A stretch of DNA of 37,323 bases from Halovenus sp. (GTDB lineage: Archaea > Halobacteriota > Halobacteria > Halobacteriales > Haloarculaceae), in NCBI GenBank assembly GCA_028274925.1, contig JAQCNR010000457.1, forward strand, positions 1-37,323, in the 5' to 3' direction. Shown piece by piece: positions 26,521 through 33,010 of this stretch. Below the pieces are notes generated by a model that worked only from the letters and a program-made list of their open reading frames with translations, was not told where the DNA came from and did not search any database. How positions within the stretch are numbered: the first letter of the stretch is position 1; each line of letters begins with the position of its first letter. The translations under genes were made by a program, and so were the position numbers.

Positions 26521-27491
26521 AGTGCGCGTCGTACTGCAGATGCTGTTCCAACGCCGAGTACCAGCCCGACGACCAGTACGAGCAGCCAGTTCAGCCCCCC
26601 GATTGCGGCCTGGCCGGACTGGAACGATTCCCCGAGTTCGGTGACTGAACCGGCGGCCTCTGCGCCAGCGCCGGGTTCTGAGTCTTCACCAACGCCCGTC
26701 CCGTCCTCAGCATCGGACTCGGGCGACGGCTCTGGTACGTCGGCCGGACCCGCAACGTCTGGTGGCGTTCCGTCTCCGCCGCCGTCACCTGTTCCGTCTC
26801 CGTCGTCGTCACCCGCTTGGTCTCCACCATCGTCACCCGTCTGATCTCCGCCGCCGTCACCTGTTCCGTCTCCACCATTGTCACCTGCTTGATCTCCACC
26901 GCCGTCACCCGCTTGATCTCCGCCGGAGTCCTCGGGTGACCCAGGTGCGCTATCACCACCGGACGGTCCGGATGTGTCGACTGGCACCTGCTCGAAGTCG
27001 CTCCCTCCACTATCGCTGGTGACGACAATGAAAAACCGGTCAAACTGCTCAATCTCCTCGGCGGCCCCTCTCGTATCGATGAGGACACCGACGCGAACCT
27101 CTTCACCCCCTTCGAGCGTCACCCCGGTCTCCTTACTCTCGATTGTCTGGCCTGGGTCCGCTCCGTGGTAGAACTCGACACCCGACACAGGTGTCTCGAA
27201 CCAAACGGTTGCAGTTGGCGAGCCGGTGTACTGAACGCGAAACACGCGGTCGAACCTTGTCACTGCCTCCCTGTTGACCCCGATTTTTGTGCCGTCCTCT
27301 GTGGTCTGAGTAAAATCGAGGCGCATGCTGCCGCCAGTCTGGACGGCATAGTCGCTGTTCGAACTCGTGGTTGGGGAGAGTTCGAGGTCAGCAGTGCTCA
27401 CTGGCTCTTGGCCTGCCTGACTGCCGGCTGTCGGGAACAACAGCAGACAGACGCCAACGAGGGCTACCGCCGTGAGTGCTGCTCGCCTCAT
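26517..27491 (-). CDS. Tail-anchored surface protein with acidic repeat linker
   Basis: A 324-residue exported protein. A signal peptide (RRAALTAVALVGVCLLLF) is followed by a beta-rich domain to about residue 175 (GGSMRLDFTQTTEDGTK, FDRVFRVQYTGSPTATVWF), then an 8-residue tandem repeat of GGDQAGDG type at about 189-241. A further disordered acidic stretch follows, and a C-terminal membrane helix (NWLLVLVVGLVLGVGTA) ending in RRAL. This is the layout of a cell-surface protein held by a C-terminal anchor. It lacks the PGF motif of archaeosortase targets. The N-terminal domain resembles that of the secreted protein at 23071-23787. It overlaps the rhomboid gene by 4 bases, and the C-terminal helix with small residues (GVGTASA) would suit rhomboid cleavage. 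Confidence 0.8.
   Translation of the reverse strand: MRRAALTAVALVGVCLLLFPTAGSQAGQEPVSTADLELSPTTSSNSDYAVQTGGSMRLDFTQTTEDGTKIGVNREAVTRFDRVFRVQYTGSPTATVWFETPVSGVEFYHGADPGQTIESKETGVTLEGGEEVRVGVLIDTRGAAEEIEQFDRFFIVVTSDSGGSDFEQVPVDTSGPSGGDSAPGSPEDSGGDQAGDGGGDQAGDNGGDGTGDGGGDQTGDDGGDQAGDDDGDGTGDGGGDGTPPDVAGPADVPEPSPESDAEDGTGVGEDSEPGAGAEAAGSVTELGESFQSGQAAIGGLNWLLVLVVGLVLGVGTASAVRRAL
26769..26927. repeat. 24-bp tandem repeat inside the surface-protein gene
   Basis: About 6.5 copies of a 24-bp unit encode the eight-residue G-G-D-x-x-G-D-x repeat. Copies alternate between GGDQAGD and GGDGTGD types. Being a whole number of codons, copy changes would lengthen or shorten the linker without a frameshift. 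Confidence 0.8.
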
Positions 27492-27562
27492 ATCCTGTGT
27501 ATACGTAATAAAAGCTACACAAAAATCATAGTATTACGCTGCCTGAGACGAATCTGGGACAG

Positions 27563-28150
27563 TCAGAACCGCTTGGCACCGTCTGGTAACAGCGCGTCGA
27601 TGTTCTCGACAGTCGCCTCGAGATACGGATCGTCATCGCGTTCGGTTAGTTCAACTGAGTCCCGAAGTTGGCCGAACTCCTCTCGCAACTCGGTATAGCG
27701 CTCGCTCTGTTGAAGCTGCTCGTAATTTAGTTTGGCTTCGAGCGTCGCTAGCTTCGAGCCGAGTTCGACAATCTGTTGAATCTGTTCGTCCAATCGGTCT
27801 CGTTTGAGCATTCGCTCGACAGCATCGTTCAATTGCGCCCCAGAGACCGGTTTGACAAGATACTCGTCGAAATCGAGAGTTACCATATCCATGTCTGGGT
27901 CCACGGCCGTGACCATAACGACCCAGCAGCCGAGTTCACGCTCTCGGACACGTTCTAGCACCTCGTCGCCGTTCATCTCTGGCATCCGGCGGTCGAGCAA
28001 CATGACATCGACAGCCGTATCGAGTTTCTCGAGCGCCTCTTGCCCCGAATTTGCGGTTTGAGTCGTGTACGTATCATCCAACTGTTCCCGATACGTTCCG
28101 ACGACATCTGGCTTGTCGTCGACGATCAGAACCTCCGGATCCCCTGTCAT
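27563..28150 (-). CDS. Response regulator, receiver plus HalX domain
   Basis: A 195-residue protein. The receiver domain (about 6-115) has the acidic pair DD at 11-12, the phosphoacceptor Asp53 in LLDRRMPEMNGDE, Thr81 in VTAVD and Lys100 in YLVKPV, so it should be phosphorylated. The C-terminal part (about 120-185) is the helical HalX domain of haloarchaeal regulators, with coiled-coil character (ELGSKLATLEAKLNYEQLQQS); it has no DNA-binding motif that I recognise. No histidine kinase is encoded nearby. The ATG at 28150 is preferred over an upstream in-frame Met because a TATA-like element sits 27 bases before it. It lies 71 bases from the start of the tail-anchored protein, on the same strand and upstream of it. 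Confidence 0.9.
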   Translation of the reverse strand: MTGDPEVLIVDDKPDVVGTYREQLDDTYTTQTANSGQEALEKLDTAVDVMLLDRRMPEMNGDEVLERVRERELGCWVVMVTAVDPDMDMVTLDFDEYLVKPVSGAQLNDAVERMLKRDRLDEQIQQIVELGSKLATLEAKLNYEQLQQSERYTELREEFGQLRDSVELTERDDDPYLEATVENIDALLPDGAKRF

Positions 28151-28155
28151 CGGTC

Positions 28156-28181
28156 GAGATATATATCTCCTGATAATTAAC
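28156..28181 (-). promoter_or_regulatory. HalX gene promoter with palindrome
   Basis: On the minus strand a TTAATTAT box (about 28172-28181) stands some 27 bases before the ATG at 28150, fitting a leaderless mRNA. A perfect 14-bp palindrome GAGATATATATCTC (28156-28169) lies between the box and the start codon. A protein bound there would block initiation. Confidence 0.55.
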
Positions 28182-28216
28182 CGTTCTGATAAACCGACGG
28201 CTATAGTCGTCAGCAC

Positions 28217-28490
28217 AAGGGAAAAGCAGGGGGTTGCCCCCCAGCGTGTGACACTACGGAGCCAGATGGCTCCAATATTTCATATGAGGGCCAGAAGAAT
28301 AAGACTGCTGGCTGGCTCTCAATTCTGATTTTGGCCGTTCTAGGCGATAGTTGGTCCGGTTTGAGCGGTTGCTATCCGCTAGGTCGTTCGTGGTGGTCTG
28401 AAGAGAGACCGATATGGAAAACTACCGTCGTCGGCTTGTACAGCAGTTTGCCCCGCAGTTATATACTCACAGAGAGTAAGTGAGCTATCC
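28217..28490. other. Intergenic region with three successive hairpins and a promoter
   Basis: No gene. Three hairpins occur in a row: GGGGG/CCCCC (28229-28233 and 28237-28241), GGAGCC/GGCTCC (28258-28263 and 28268-28273) and GAGGGCCAG with CTGGCTCTC (28286-28294 and 28312-28320, one G-T pair in RNA). They may belong to a small RNA or to an mRNA leader. The right end holds the kinase promoter. Confidence 0.5.
28459..28465 (+). promoter_or_regulatory. TATA box of the RIO-type kinase gene
   Basis: TTATATA is centred about 29 bases before the ATG at 28491, which predicts a leaderless or nearly leaderless mRNA. Confidence 0.65.
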
Positions 28491-29288
28491 ATGGCAATTC
28501 GTGATCTTCTCAGGGGTGAGGTACCCGAGGAAGAACTCGAAGGACTCGCGGCCGAGGCCGCTGCCCGTCACGACGAGTCCTTCGACGATGTCCGCTTGCT
28601 CGACGCGGACAACTGGCTGTCGACGCCAGCCGTGGTCAACGAGCAGTTTTTCATCAAGATCATCAGCGGGCAGAATACGCTCGTCCACGGGCTGTTGACT
28701 ACTGGTCGAAATATCGGTGTCTTCGCGAGCGGATCGGAGGGGTTTTTCCAGCGATTCGAGACACCGTACGCGATGGCCGAACACGAACTCGAATCGACGA
28801 AAAAAATGCAGGAGCTGGGCGTCAATTCTCCCGAACCGCTGGAAGCCTTCGAGTACGACGGCTACGGTGTCGTTGTGCTTGAGTATCTCTCCGATTTCAA
28901 GACGCTCGATGACCTCGACACCGAGGCTGTCGAGGCCGCCGTCCCGGACCTGTTTGCCGCCCTCGCAGAGATGCACGCTGCCGACCTTGTGCACGGGGAC
29001 CTGCGGGCAGAGAACGTCCTGATCGCCGACGGCGAACTGTATTTCATCGACGCGACGAAGGTGAACGAGAACGGTATTGCCGACGCACGGTCGTACGACA
29101 TTGCCTGTGCGCTGGCCGCGCTCGAACCGATAATTGGGGCTGGCCCGACTGTCGCCGCCGCCAGCGACTACTACGACGACGACGTGCTGACTGCGGCTGA
29201 GGGCTTTCTGGACTTTGTCAACATCCGTCCGGACCACGACTTCGACACGCTGGCGATCAAGGGCGAACTCGACAAACAGCTGAGCTGA
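28491..29288 (+). CDS. RIO-type serine/threonine protein kinase
   Basis: A 265-residue kinase-fold protein of the RIO/ABC1 superfamily. An N-terminal regulatory stretch is followed by the ATP-holding FFIKII (Lys56), the helix AEHELESTKKM with its glutamate, the catalytic loop VHGDLRAENVLI (Asp170, Asn175) and the metal-binding Asp187 in YFIDATK. The last motif takes the place of DFG, as in RIO and Bud32 kinases. The substrate is unknown; RIO1 and RIO2 act in small-subunit maturation, but this is a shorter haloarchaeal subgroup, so a ribosomal role is not assumed. It has its own promoter and stands alone, divergent from the HalX gene. Confidence 0.85.
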   Translation: MAIRDLLRGEVPEEELEGLAAEAAARHDESFDDVRLLDADNWLSTPAVVNEQFFIKIISGQNTLVHGLLTTGRNIGVFASGSEGFFQRFETPYAMAEHELESTKKMQELGVNSPEPLEAFEYDGYGVVVLEYLSDFKTLDDLDTEAVEAAVPDLFAALAEMHAADLVHGDLRAENVLIADGELYFIDATKVNENGIADARSYDIACALAALEPIIGAGPTVAAASDYYDDDVLTAAEGFLDFVNIRPDHDFDTLAIKGELDKQLS

Positions 29289-29332
29289 GCCGCCAGAGCT
29301 GTCTCGAAACCGACAGCTGCCGTAACCCACAA

Positions 29333-29340
29333 CTAAATAC
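29333..29340 (+). promoter_or_regulatory. TATA box of the second LLM oxidoreductase gene
   Basis: CTAAATAC is centred about 25 bases before the ATG at 29362. AAGGTG at 29351-29356 could also act as a ribosome-binding site if the mRNA starts further upstream. Confidence 0.6.
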
Positions 29341-29361
29341 TCCGGCTTGTAAGGTGCGAGC

Positions 29362-30366
29362 ATGACAGACAGAGACGTATTTCTCTCCGTCGGCGCACAG
29401 CCCTCGCTCGACGCGATGGTCGACCAGATTGAATTCGCCGAAGAACTCGGCTACGACTTCGCCTGGGCTCCGGAAACGTGGGGTCGTGACGCCGTGACAC
29501 TGCTCGCGACGGCCGCACACCGGACCGACGAAATCGGGCTTGGGACGAGTATTCTCAACGCCTACTCCCGGTCACCCTCGCTGCTGGGTCAGACTGCCGC
29601 GACGCTACAGGAGGCCAGCGACGGTCGCTTCCGCCTCGGTGTCGGCCCCTCAGGCCCAATTGTCATCGAGAACTGGCACGGGGCGGACTTCGGGAATCCG
29701 CTCCGGCGGACCCGCGAAACAGTTGAGATAATCAAGCAAGTTCTCACCGGCGAGGAAGTTTCCTACGACGGCGAGTACTTCGAACTCGATGGATTCCGAC
29801 TGCGCTCTGCCCTCCCAGAGACGACTCCGAAAGTCGACGCTGCAGGGTTGGGACCGAAGGCTGTCGAGATGTGTGGTCGCTTCGCCGACGGCTGGCACGC
29901 GACCACCTTCACCCACGACGGGTTGGCCGACCGGATGGACGACCTGGAGCGAGGGCTCGAACTCGGTGACCGCGACCACGAGCAGTTCCGCACGACGGTG
30001 TCGGTGACCTGCTGTGCGCTGGACGACTCCGAACACGCTCGGGACCTCGTTACGCAACACGTCGCCTTCTACATCGGTGGGATGGGCACGTACTACCGCG
30101 ACAGCATCGCTAGGCAGGGCCACGAAGACCTCGCACACTCGATTCACGACGCCTGGCAGGACAACGAACGCGACCACGCCCAGCAACTCGTCAGAGACGA
30201 ACTGCTCTCGCAGATGGATGTCGCCGGAACGCCGAAGGAAGCCCGCGAACAACTCGCAAAATACGAGGCCATCGACGGTGTCGACGCGGTCTATACGTCC
30301 TACCCGCGCGGTGCAAACGTCGACGAAATCAAACAGACGATGGAGGCGCTCGCGCCCGACCGCTAG
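29362..30366 (+). CDS. LLM class F420-dependent oxidoreductase (Mer-like, second copy)
   Basis: A luciferase-like TIM-barrel enzyme of 334 residues expected to use F420. Conserved features are the start MTDRDVFLSVGAQPS, FAEELGYDFAWAPETWG, EIGLGTSILNAYSRSPSLL, RFRLGVGPSGP, SYDGEYFEL, the GRFADGWHATTF strand and GTPKEAREQLAKYEAIDG near the end. It resembles the haloarchaeal F420_NP1902A subfamily of unknown substrate. It is a paralogue of the protein at 9962-10930, with the same length, strand order and motif spacing. Its TAG stop lies within the 4-base CTAG that also ends the convergent amidotransferase gene. Confidence 0.9.
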   Translation: MTDRDVFLSVGAQPSLDAMVDQIEFAEELGYDFAWAPETWGRDAVTLLATAAHRTDEIGLGTSILNAYSRSPSLLGQTAATLQEASDGRFRLGVGPSGPIVIENWHGADFGNPLRRTRETVEIIKQVLTGEEVSYDGEYFELDGFRLRSALPETTPKVDAAGLGPKAVEMCGRFADGWHATTFTHDGLADRMDDLERGLELGDRDHEQFRTTVSVTCCALDDSEHARDLVTQHVAFYIGGMGTYYRDSIARQGHEDLAHSIHDAWQDNERDHAQQLVRDELLSQMDVAGTPKEAREQLAKYEAIDGVDAVYTSYPRGANVDEIKQTMEALAPDR

Positions 30367-31079
30367 TCGCCAGCGGCACTCGACCGCGTAGCCGTCTCCT
30401 CGCGAGTCTCGCGCACGAACGCGGTGAAGTTCTCGAACAGTTTCTTCGTCCGGCAGGCAGCGGCGTAGTTCTCCTCGGTGACGCCGTCGAGTACCGACTG
30501 CCGGCGTTCGGCCGACAACTGGTCTTTGCCGTCGGTAATCTTGCGGGCGGTTTCCATGTCGTACTCGGGGTGGAACTGCACGGTGAAGACGGAGCCGTGC
30601 CGGAAGCCGTGGATTCCGTAGTCGTTGGTCGCCAGTAGCTCTGCGCCCGGTGGTAGCTCCTCGACGCGGTCGGAGTGCGTCGTGAAGGCTGTGAAGCGCT
30701 CGTCGATACCGTCGAACAGCAGCGACTCGCCACTGTGTTCGATCTCCCGGTAGCCAATCTCGTACTCGTCCATCCCCGCGACGCGGCCGCCGAGCACGTC
30801 GGCCAGTAGTTGGTGGCCGTAACAGACGCCAAGAAAGGGCATCCCGGTCTCGATTGCGTCGCCGACCCAGCGCTTCAACGCACCAATCCACGGTTCGTCC
30901 CAGTACACTGAAGCGCGGGAGCCGGTGAGGACCGCAGCGTCGAACTCGAAACTGTCGGGGAGGTCACCCTCTGTGACGTTGTACTCCACCAGGTCGGCGT
31001 CCAGTTCCCGCCGAAAGTTCCGTCGGGTGTGGTCGCCGTCGTGGGCTGCGTTCAATAATGCGATGCGCAGTCGACTCAT
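30363..31079 (-). CDS. Class I glutamine amidotransferase domain protein
   Basis: A 238-residue stand-alone glutaminase domain of the GMP synthase/GATase class I type. The nucleophile is Cys86 in GVCYGHQ, with His170 and Glu172 in VQFHPEYD, so the triad is intact and it should release ammonia from glutamine or cut a gamma-glutamyl bond. No synthetase partner is adjacent. Gamma-glutamyl hydrolase-like activity is a possible alternative, of interest because this genome makes gamma-glutamylcysteine, but nothing ties them. The ATG at 31079 was chosen over 23 extra residues that reach the next gene. It lies 65 bases after the alpha/beta hydrolase gene on the same strand. Confidence 0.87.
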   Translation of the reverse strand: MSRLRIALLNAAHDGDHTRRNFRRELDADLVEYNVTEGDLPDSFEFDAAVLTGSRASVYWDEPWIGALKRWVGDAIETGMPFLGVCYGHQLLADVLGGRVAGMDEYEIGYREIEHSGESLLFDGIDERFTAFTTHSDRVEELPPGAELLATNDYGIHGFRHGSVFTVQFHPEYDMETARKITDGKDQLSAERRQSVLDGVTEENYAAACRTKKLFENFTAFVRETREETATRSSAAGD

Positions 31080-31144
31080 TGGGTTAGTTACTGGACACGC
31101 GGACTTAAGTAACTCACCGGCTGCGAGTTCTGCCGGACTCGCGG

Positions 31145-31921
31145 TCACGCCGAGCGGTGGTCGTCGAGAAAGCCAGCAAGCCGGTCGGTCACCGCTCGGG
31201 CGTGTTCGACGTGAGCGAGATGTCGGCCCTCGACGGCCTCGAACTCGCCACGGGGCAAGTCTTCGGCCAGTTCACGACCAACCTCGGGGTCGATAACTGG
31301 GTCCTCGACGCCGTGGAAGACCAGCGCTGGCGTCGTGAGTTCGTACAGGGGGCCGGCGTCGAAGGACTCGACGGCAGCAATCTGTGCGTCCAGTCCCTCG
31401 GCGTGGTCATCCCCAATGCGCCACTGGAGTATCTGCTCGAAGGCGTCAGACTCTCGAAATGCCTGTGAGAACGCACCCACCGATGCGTCCCGGAACTGTG
31501 CCGCAGTCGCGCCCTCACCTGGGTGCAGTGCCCGAAGCGCCGCACTATCGACATCGTCTCCCAGTGGTGCGGTCCCAACGAGCGACAGCGAAGCAGCGCG
31601 GCCGTATTCGCGGGCGTATCTGAGCGCTATCATCCCACCGAGGCCAGCGCCGACGAGGTGGGCACGTCTGGCCGAGCTATCAGCAAGAATTGCTTCAAGA
31701 TCGGCAGCGAGTCGGTCGACATCGTATGGTCCTTCGGGCGCGTCGGACCGACCCGTCCCTCGCAGGTCCCACGCCAGTGTCCGGTACGGTCCGGCGAGTC
31801 CGTCGTACTGACCGGCCCACTGCCACGCCCCAAATCCACAGTCACCTACGAAGGCAACGCATTCGCCCTCGCCCGCAGTCTCGTAATAGAGGTCGGCACC
31901 ATCGTCGGTCGTCACGTACAC
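31145..31921 (-). CDS. Alpha/beta-fold hydrolase family protein with Gly at the nucleophile position
   Basis: A 258-residue single-domain alpha/beta hydrolase, read from the GTG at 31921 (GGAG lies just before). The open frame runs further up to 32089 but that part overlaps the divergent thioesterase gene. The fold is clear: LAWDLRGTGRSDAPEGPY, then HLVGAGLGGMIALRYA, HGVEDPVIDPE with a likely acid at Asp207, and GRHLAHVEH with a likely base at His234 or His237. The nucleophile elbow, normally G-x-S-x-G, reads GAGLGG, so residue 93 is glycine (codon GGC, one base from AGC serine). It may be a non-hydrolytic member such as a decarboxylase-like or binding protein, or a dead enzyme. Substrate unknown. 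Confidence 0.78.
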   Translation of the reverse strand: MYVTTDDGADLYYETAGEGECVAFVGDCGFGAWQWAGQYDGLAGPYRTLAWDLRGTGRSDAPEGPYDVDRLAADLEAILADSSARRAHLVGAGLGGMIALRYAREYGRAASLSLVGTAPLGDDVDSAALRALHPGEGATAAQFRDASVGAFSQAFRESDAFEQILQWRIGDDHAEGLDAQIAAVESFDAGPLYELTTPALVFHGVEDPVIDPEVGRELAEDLPRGEFEAVEGRHLAHVEHARAVTDRLAGFLDDHRSA

Positions 31922-31970
31922 ACCACTCCTTCGAGTGCGGCAGGCAAATGCGTACTGGACCAGTTGGAAA

Positions 31971-31989
31971 GTCACAACTGACATGTGAC
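31971..31989. promoter_or_regulatory. GTCACA inverted repeat between divergent genes
   Basis: GTCACA (31971-31976) and TGTGAC (31984-31989) form a 6-bp inverted repeat with a 7-base spacer in the 88-base gap between the hydrolase and thioesterase starts. It lies about 21 bases before the thioesterase ATG. It may be an operator serving one or both genes; the site is short, so chance is possible. Confidence 0.35.
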
Positions 31990-32009
31990 AGTGTACCGAT
32001 TTCCGCTGT

Positions 32010-32504
32010 ATGTCAGCAGACGATACCGACACTGCGACGCTCACTTCCTCGTATACGGAGATGACTGAGATGCTGTTGCCCAACGACACGAACGCGCTGG
32101 GCCGCGCGCTAGGTGGTGTGGTGCTGCACTGGATGGATATCTGTGGCGCGATTGCCTCGCTACGCTTCTCGAATCAGGCCGTCGTTACGGCGTCGATGGA
32201 CCACGTCGATTTCAAAGCGCCAATCGACCTCGGCGAAATCGCCGTTATCGAGGCCTACGTCTACGACACCGGCCGAACGAGTGTCAACGTCAAAGTCGAC
32301 GTCCACGCGGAGAACCCACGGGCTGGCGACACCCGCGAGACAACCTCCTCGTTTCTGACCTTTGTCGCGATTGACGACAGTGGCAATCCAACAGCGGTTC
32401 CGGATTTGCTCTGTGAGACGGACAACGAACAGGCACTCCAAGAACAGGCCAAAGCCGAGCGCAAAGCAGAACTTGAAGCCCTCGTCGAACGACTCGACGA
32501 TTAA
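32010..32504 (+). CDS. Acyl-CoA thioesterase, YciA/BACH-type hotdog protein
   Basis: A 164-residue hotdog-fold thioesterase. The active-site region NALGRALGGVVLHWMDICGAIAS and the paired SMDHVDFKAPIDLGE are the YciA and cytosolic acyl-CoA hydrolase signature. A charged C-terminal helix (QALQEQAKAERKAELEALVE) is typical of this haloarchaeal group. It should release fatty or short acyl groups from CoA; specificity is unknown. It is unrelated in detail to the 4HBT-type protein at 9520-9918. Its stop lies in a TTAA that also ends the convergent cupin gene. Confidence 0.9.
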   Translation: MSADDTDTATLTSSYTEMTEMLLPNDTNALGRALGGVVLHWMDICGAIASLRFSNQAVVTASMDHVDFKAPIDLGEIAVIEAYVYDTGRTSVNVKVDVHAENPRAGDTRETTSSFLTFVAIDDSGNPTAVPDLLCETDNEQALQEQAKAERKAELEALVERLDD

Positions 32505-32971
32505 TCCCAGTACGCTGTCTCCGCGTCTATCGGAAAATAACCCTCGAAGGAACGTTCTTCACGACCGCCCGGCGGCGAACCAACGTAGACACCGAACATC
32601 TCCTTGTCCGGGTAGATTGTTACGTCTGGCTCGTTCATCGTTGAGATGGCGAGATACCGCAGTGGGTCGTCGCTGTCGTTGACGACGCGGTGGCCGCCGG
32701 ACTCATCGGCCGGAAACGAGCAGAATGTGCCGGCGCTAATCTCTTCTGTGCCATCGGCTGCCCGAAGTTGCCCCTCGCCAGCGAGCACGTAGATGGCTTC
32801 CTCGTTGGCGGTGTGGTAGTGGTAGGGCCACGACCGCTCACCAGACGGCAGTTCGTAGAGACTACAGCCGAGTTGGTCAGTCTCTGCGGCCGTGCCGAGT
32901 TCCTTCCGGCGAAAGGTTGCCTCCTCTTTATCGTAGGTTTCCCAGTCGAGGTCGGATTCGTCAACCTGCAT
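32501..32971 (-). CDS. Cupin domain protein
   Basis: A 156-residue single cupin barrel. Metal ligands of motif 1 are visible as YHYHTANEE (His51, His53, Glu57 or Glu58) and of motif 2 as GGHRVVNDS (His94), in the usual G-x5-H-x-H-x3,4-E-x6-G arrangement around EAIYVLAGEG. It probably binds a divalent metal, but substrate and reaction are unknown; related proteins are sugar-binding or oxidase-like. The ATG at 32971 fits better than a longer frame that begins 7 residues upstream. Its stop codon overlaps that of the thioesterase, and formamidase follows 39 bases upstream on the same strand. Confidence 0.85.
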   Translation of the reverse strand: MQVDESDLDWETYDKEEATFRRKELGTAAETDQLGCSLYELPSGERSWPYHYHTANEEAIYVLAGEGQLRAADGTEEISAGTFCSFPADESGGHRVVNDSDDPLRYLAISTMNEPDVTIYPDKEMFGVYVGSPPGGREERSFEGYFPIDAETAYWD

Positions 32972-33010
32972 ACTGGGCCCGTCAACGGCCACAAAAATGT
33001 AGCTGTGGGC

